Origin: Punica granatum
Lineage: Eukaryota > Streptophyta > Magnoliopsida > Myrtales > Lythraceae
Direction: 5' to 3'
NCBI RefSeq assembly: GCF_007655135.1
Contig: NW_022204389.1
Span: 62,001 to 126,000 of the forward strand
Length of the DNA: 64,000 nucleotides
Shown: positions 63,229 to 64,000 of the stretch, in pieces
Position numbering within the stretch: position 1 is the stretch's first letter
How the letters are laid out: each line of letters starts with the position of its first letter
The notes under the pieces: model-generated
What the model was told of the DNA's origin: nothing
Seen by the model: only the letters and a program-made list of their open reading frames with translations
Database searches by the model: none
Position numbers and translations under genes: made by a program

Positions 63229-64000
63229 GGATCGCAGTGCGCCTTTATTTCGGCAATGCACTTTCATTTGGCGTGCACCTTCTCAGGATCGCAGTGCGCC
63301 TTTATTTCCGCAATGCACTTTCATTGGCGTGCACCTTCTCAGGATCGCAGTGCGCCTTTATTTCCGCAATGCACTTTCATTGGCGTGCACTTTCTCAGGA
63401 TCGCAGTGCGCCTTTTTTCCGCAATGCACTTTCATTTGGCGTGCACCTTCTCAGGATCGCAGTGCGCCTTTATTTCCGCAATGCACTTTCATTGGCGTGC
63501 ACCTTCTCAGGATCGCAGTGCGCCTTTATTTCCGCAATGCACTTTCATTTGGCGTGCACCTTCTCAGGATCGCAGTGCGCCTTTATTTCGGCAATGCACT
63601 TTCATTTGGCGTGCACCTTCTCAGGATCGCAGTGCGCCTTTATTTCCGCAATGCACTTTCATTGGCGTGCACCTTCTCAGGATCGCGGTGCGCCTTTATT
63701 TCCGCAATGCACTTTCATTGGCGTGCACCTTCTCAGGATCGCAGTGCGCCTTTATTTCCGCAATGCACTTTCATTGGCGTGCACCTTCTCAGGATCGCAG
63801 TGCGCCTTTATTTCCGCAATGCACTTTCATTGGCGTGCACCTTCTCAGGATCGCAGTGCGCCTTTATTTCGCAATGCACTTTCATTTGGCGTGCACTTCT
63901 CAGGATCGCAGTGCGCCTTTATTTCCGCAATGCACTTTCATTTGCGTGCACCTTCTCAGGATCGCAGTGCGCCTTTATTTCGCAATGCACTTTCATTGGC

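Larger units (their letters stand above)
1..64000 (+). repeat. 56-bp satellite array filling the whole window
   Basis: Every base belongs to a head-to-tail monomer of modal length 56 bp, recognised by GGATCGCAGTGCGCC at its start, GCAATGCAC in the middle and GTGCACCTTCTCA at its end. Fifteen units (840 bp) bring the sequence back to the same phase, which can be followed by eye over long stretches. There are about 1,140 copies, all in the same orientation; I saw no inversion, no foreign insertion and no stretch of unique sequence. The consensus has A9 C17 G12 T18, about 52% GC, four CpG and only 37.5% purines on this strand. Common length variants are 57 bp (CATTTGGCG for CATTGGCG) and 55 bp (TTCGCAATG for TTCCGCAATG). 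The array continues past both window ends: the last unit is cut at 42 bp (63959-64000). Such arrays are typical of eukaryotic heterochromatin; that is inference, and the species cannot be read from the sequence. Confidence 0.98.
57166..64000 (+). repeat. Diverged right segment
   Basis: From 57166 the array shows many more private changes than anywhere else. Examples are a lost T near 57180, lost CG near 57319, lost A near 57630, lost bases near 58132, 58196 and 58320, CAATTGG at 58436 and 58606, lost TG near 58861, lost AT near 58909, CAATAAAC near 59044 and 62694, GCACTTCTC several times, and a longer T run near 62062. TTCGGC units are abundant and a new class, CATTTGCG, appears almost only here. 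No unique flanking sequence is reached by 64000. Array ends are generally less homogenised than centres, so the true edge may lie to the right; that is inference. Confidence 0.85.

Noticed and set aside
1..64000. CRISPR array
   Set aside because: The period of 56 bp is in a plausible range, but the whole unit repeats. There are no unique spacers, no leader and no cas genes.
1..64000. Bacterial or phage source
   Set aside because: No coding sequence in 64 kb and a homogeneous tandem array of this size are not expected in bacterial or phage genomes. Eukaryotic heterochromatin is the simplest reading, though not proven from sequence.
1..64000. Centromere-protein B box or telomere-like motif in the monomer
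   Set aside because: TTCGG and TTCCG stretches were compared with the CENP-B box pattern as I know it; the required spacing and the CGGG element are absent. No T/G-rich telomere motif is present either.
1..64000. RNA polymerase III promoter or tRNA-derived repeat
   Set aside because: I could not find a convincing A box or B box; GGATCGCAG only superficially resembles a B box, and no T-run terminator of four or more occurs in consensus units.

Overview
The whole 64 kb window is one uninterrupted tandem array of a short satellite. I found no gene, RNA gene, transposon, CRISPR array, promoter, terminator or origin. The monomer is 56 bp: positions 1-5 GGATC, 6-24 GCAGTGCGCCTTTATTTCC, 25-41 GCAATGCACTTTCATTG, 42-56 GCGTGCACCTTCTCA. 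About 1,140 copies run head to tail in one orientation from base 1 to base 64000, and neither array edge is inside the window. The monomer itself looks like three diverged copies of an older repeat of about 17-20 bp.

Source: an array of this length and uniformity points to eukaryotic heterochromatin (pericentromere, subtelomere, sex-chromosome or B-chromosome satellite are the usual settings). Nothing in the sequence identifies the species or the chromosomal position, and I do not recognise the monomer as a named satellite family.

Layout, left to right. 1-9147: consensus 56-bp units with scattered 57-bp units (one extra T). 9148-9224: a truncated 24-bp unit followed by a 53-bp deleted unit. 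9225-30693: very homogeneous, with a core at 11301-21718 where 184 of 186 units look identical, including 109 consecutive identical units at 15615-21718. 30694-41433: more 57-bp units and the first two 55-bp units. 41434-57165: several new monomer classes, marker units recurring in fixed contexts, a zone rich in 55-bp units (47060-53627) and a candidate 17-unit duplication (52562-54473). 57166-64000: sharply more diverged, with many private substitutions and 1-3 bp indels, and a marker unit pair recurring at exactly 12 units three times (59522-61540).

Very long stop-free readings exist in all three forward frames (one runs from 44 to 57727). They follow from a monomer that has no stop in any forward frame and a length not divisible by three. 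They are not genes. What is worth attention is the history written in the monomer variants: a homogenised core, a decay toward the right, nested repeat levels (about 19 bp, 56 bp, about 670-955 bp), and mutation confined mostly to a few positions. The two commonest variants are homopolymer length changes, so assembly or consensus error has to be excluded before the variant map is trusted.
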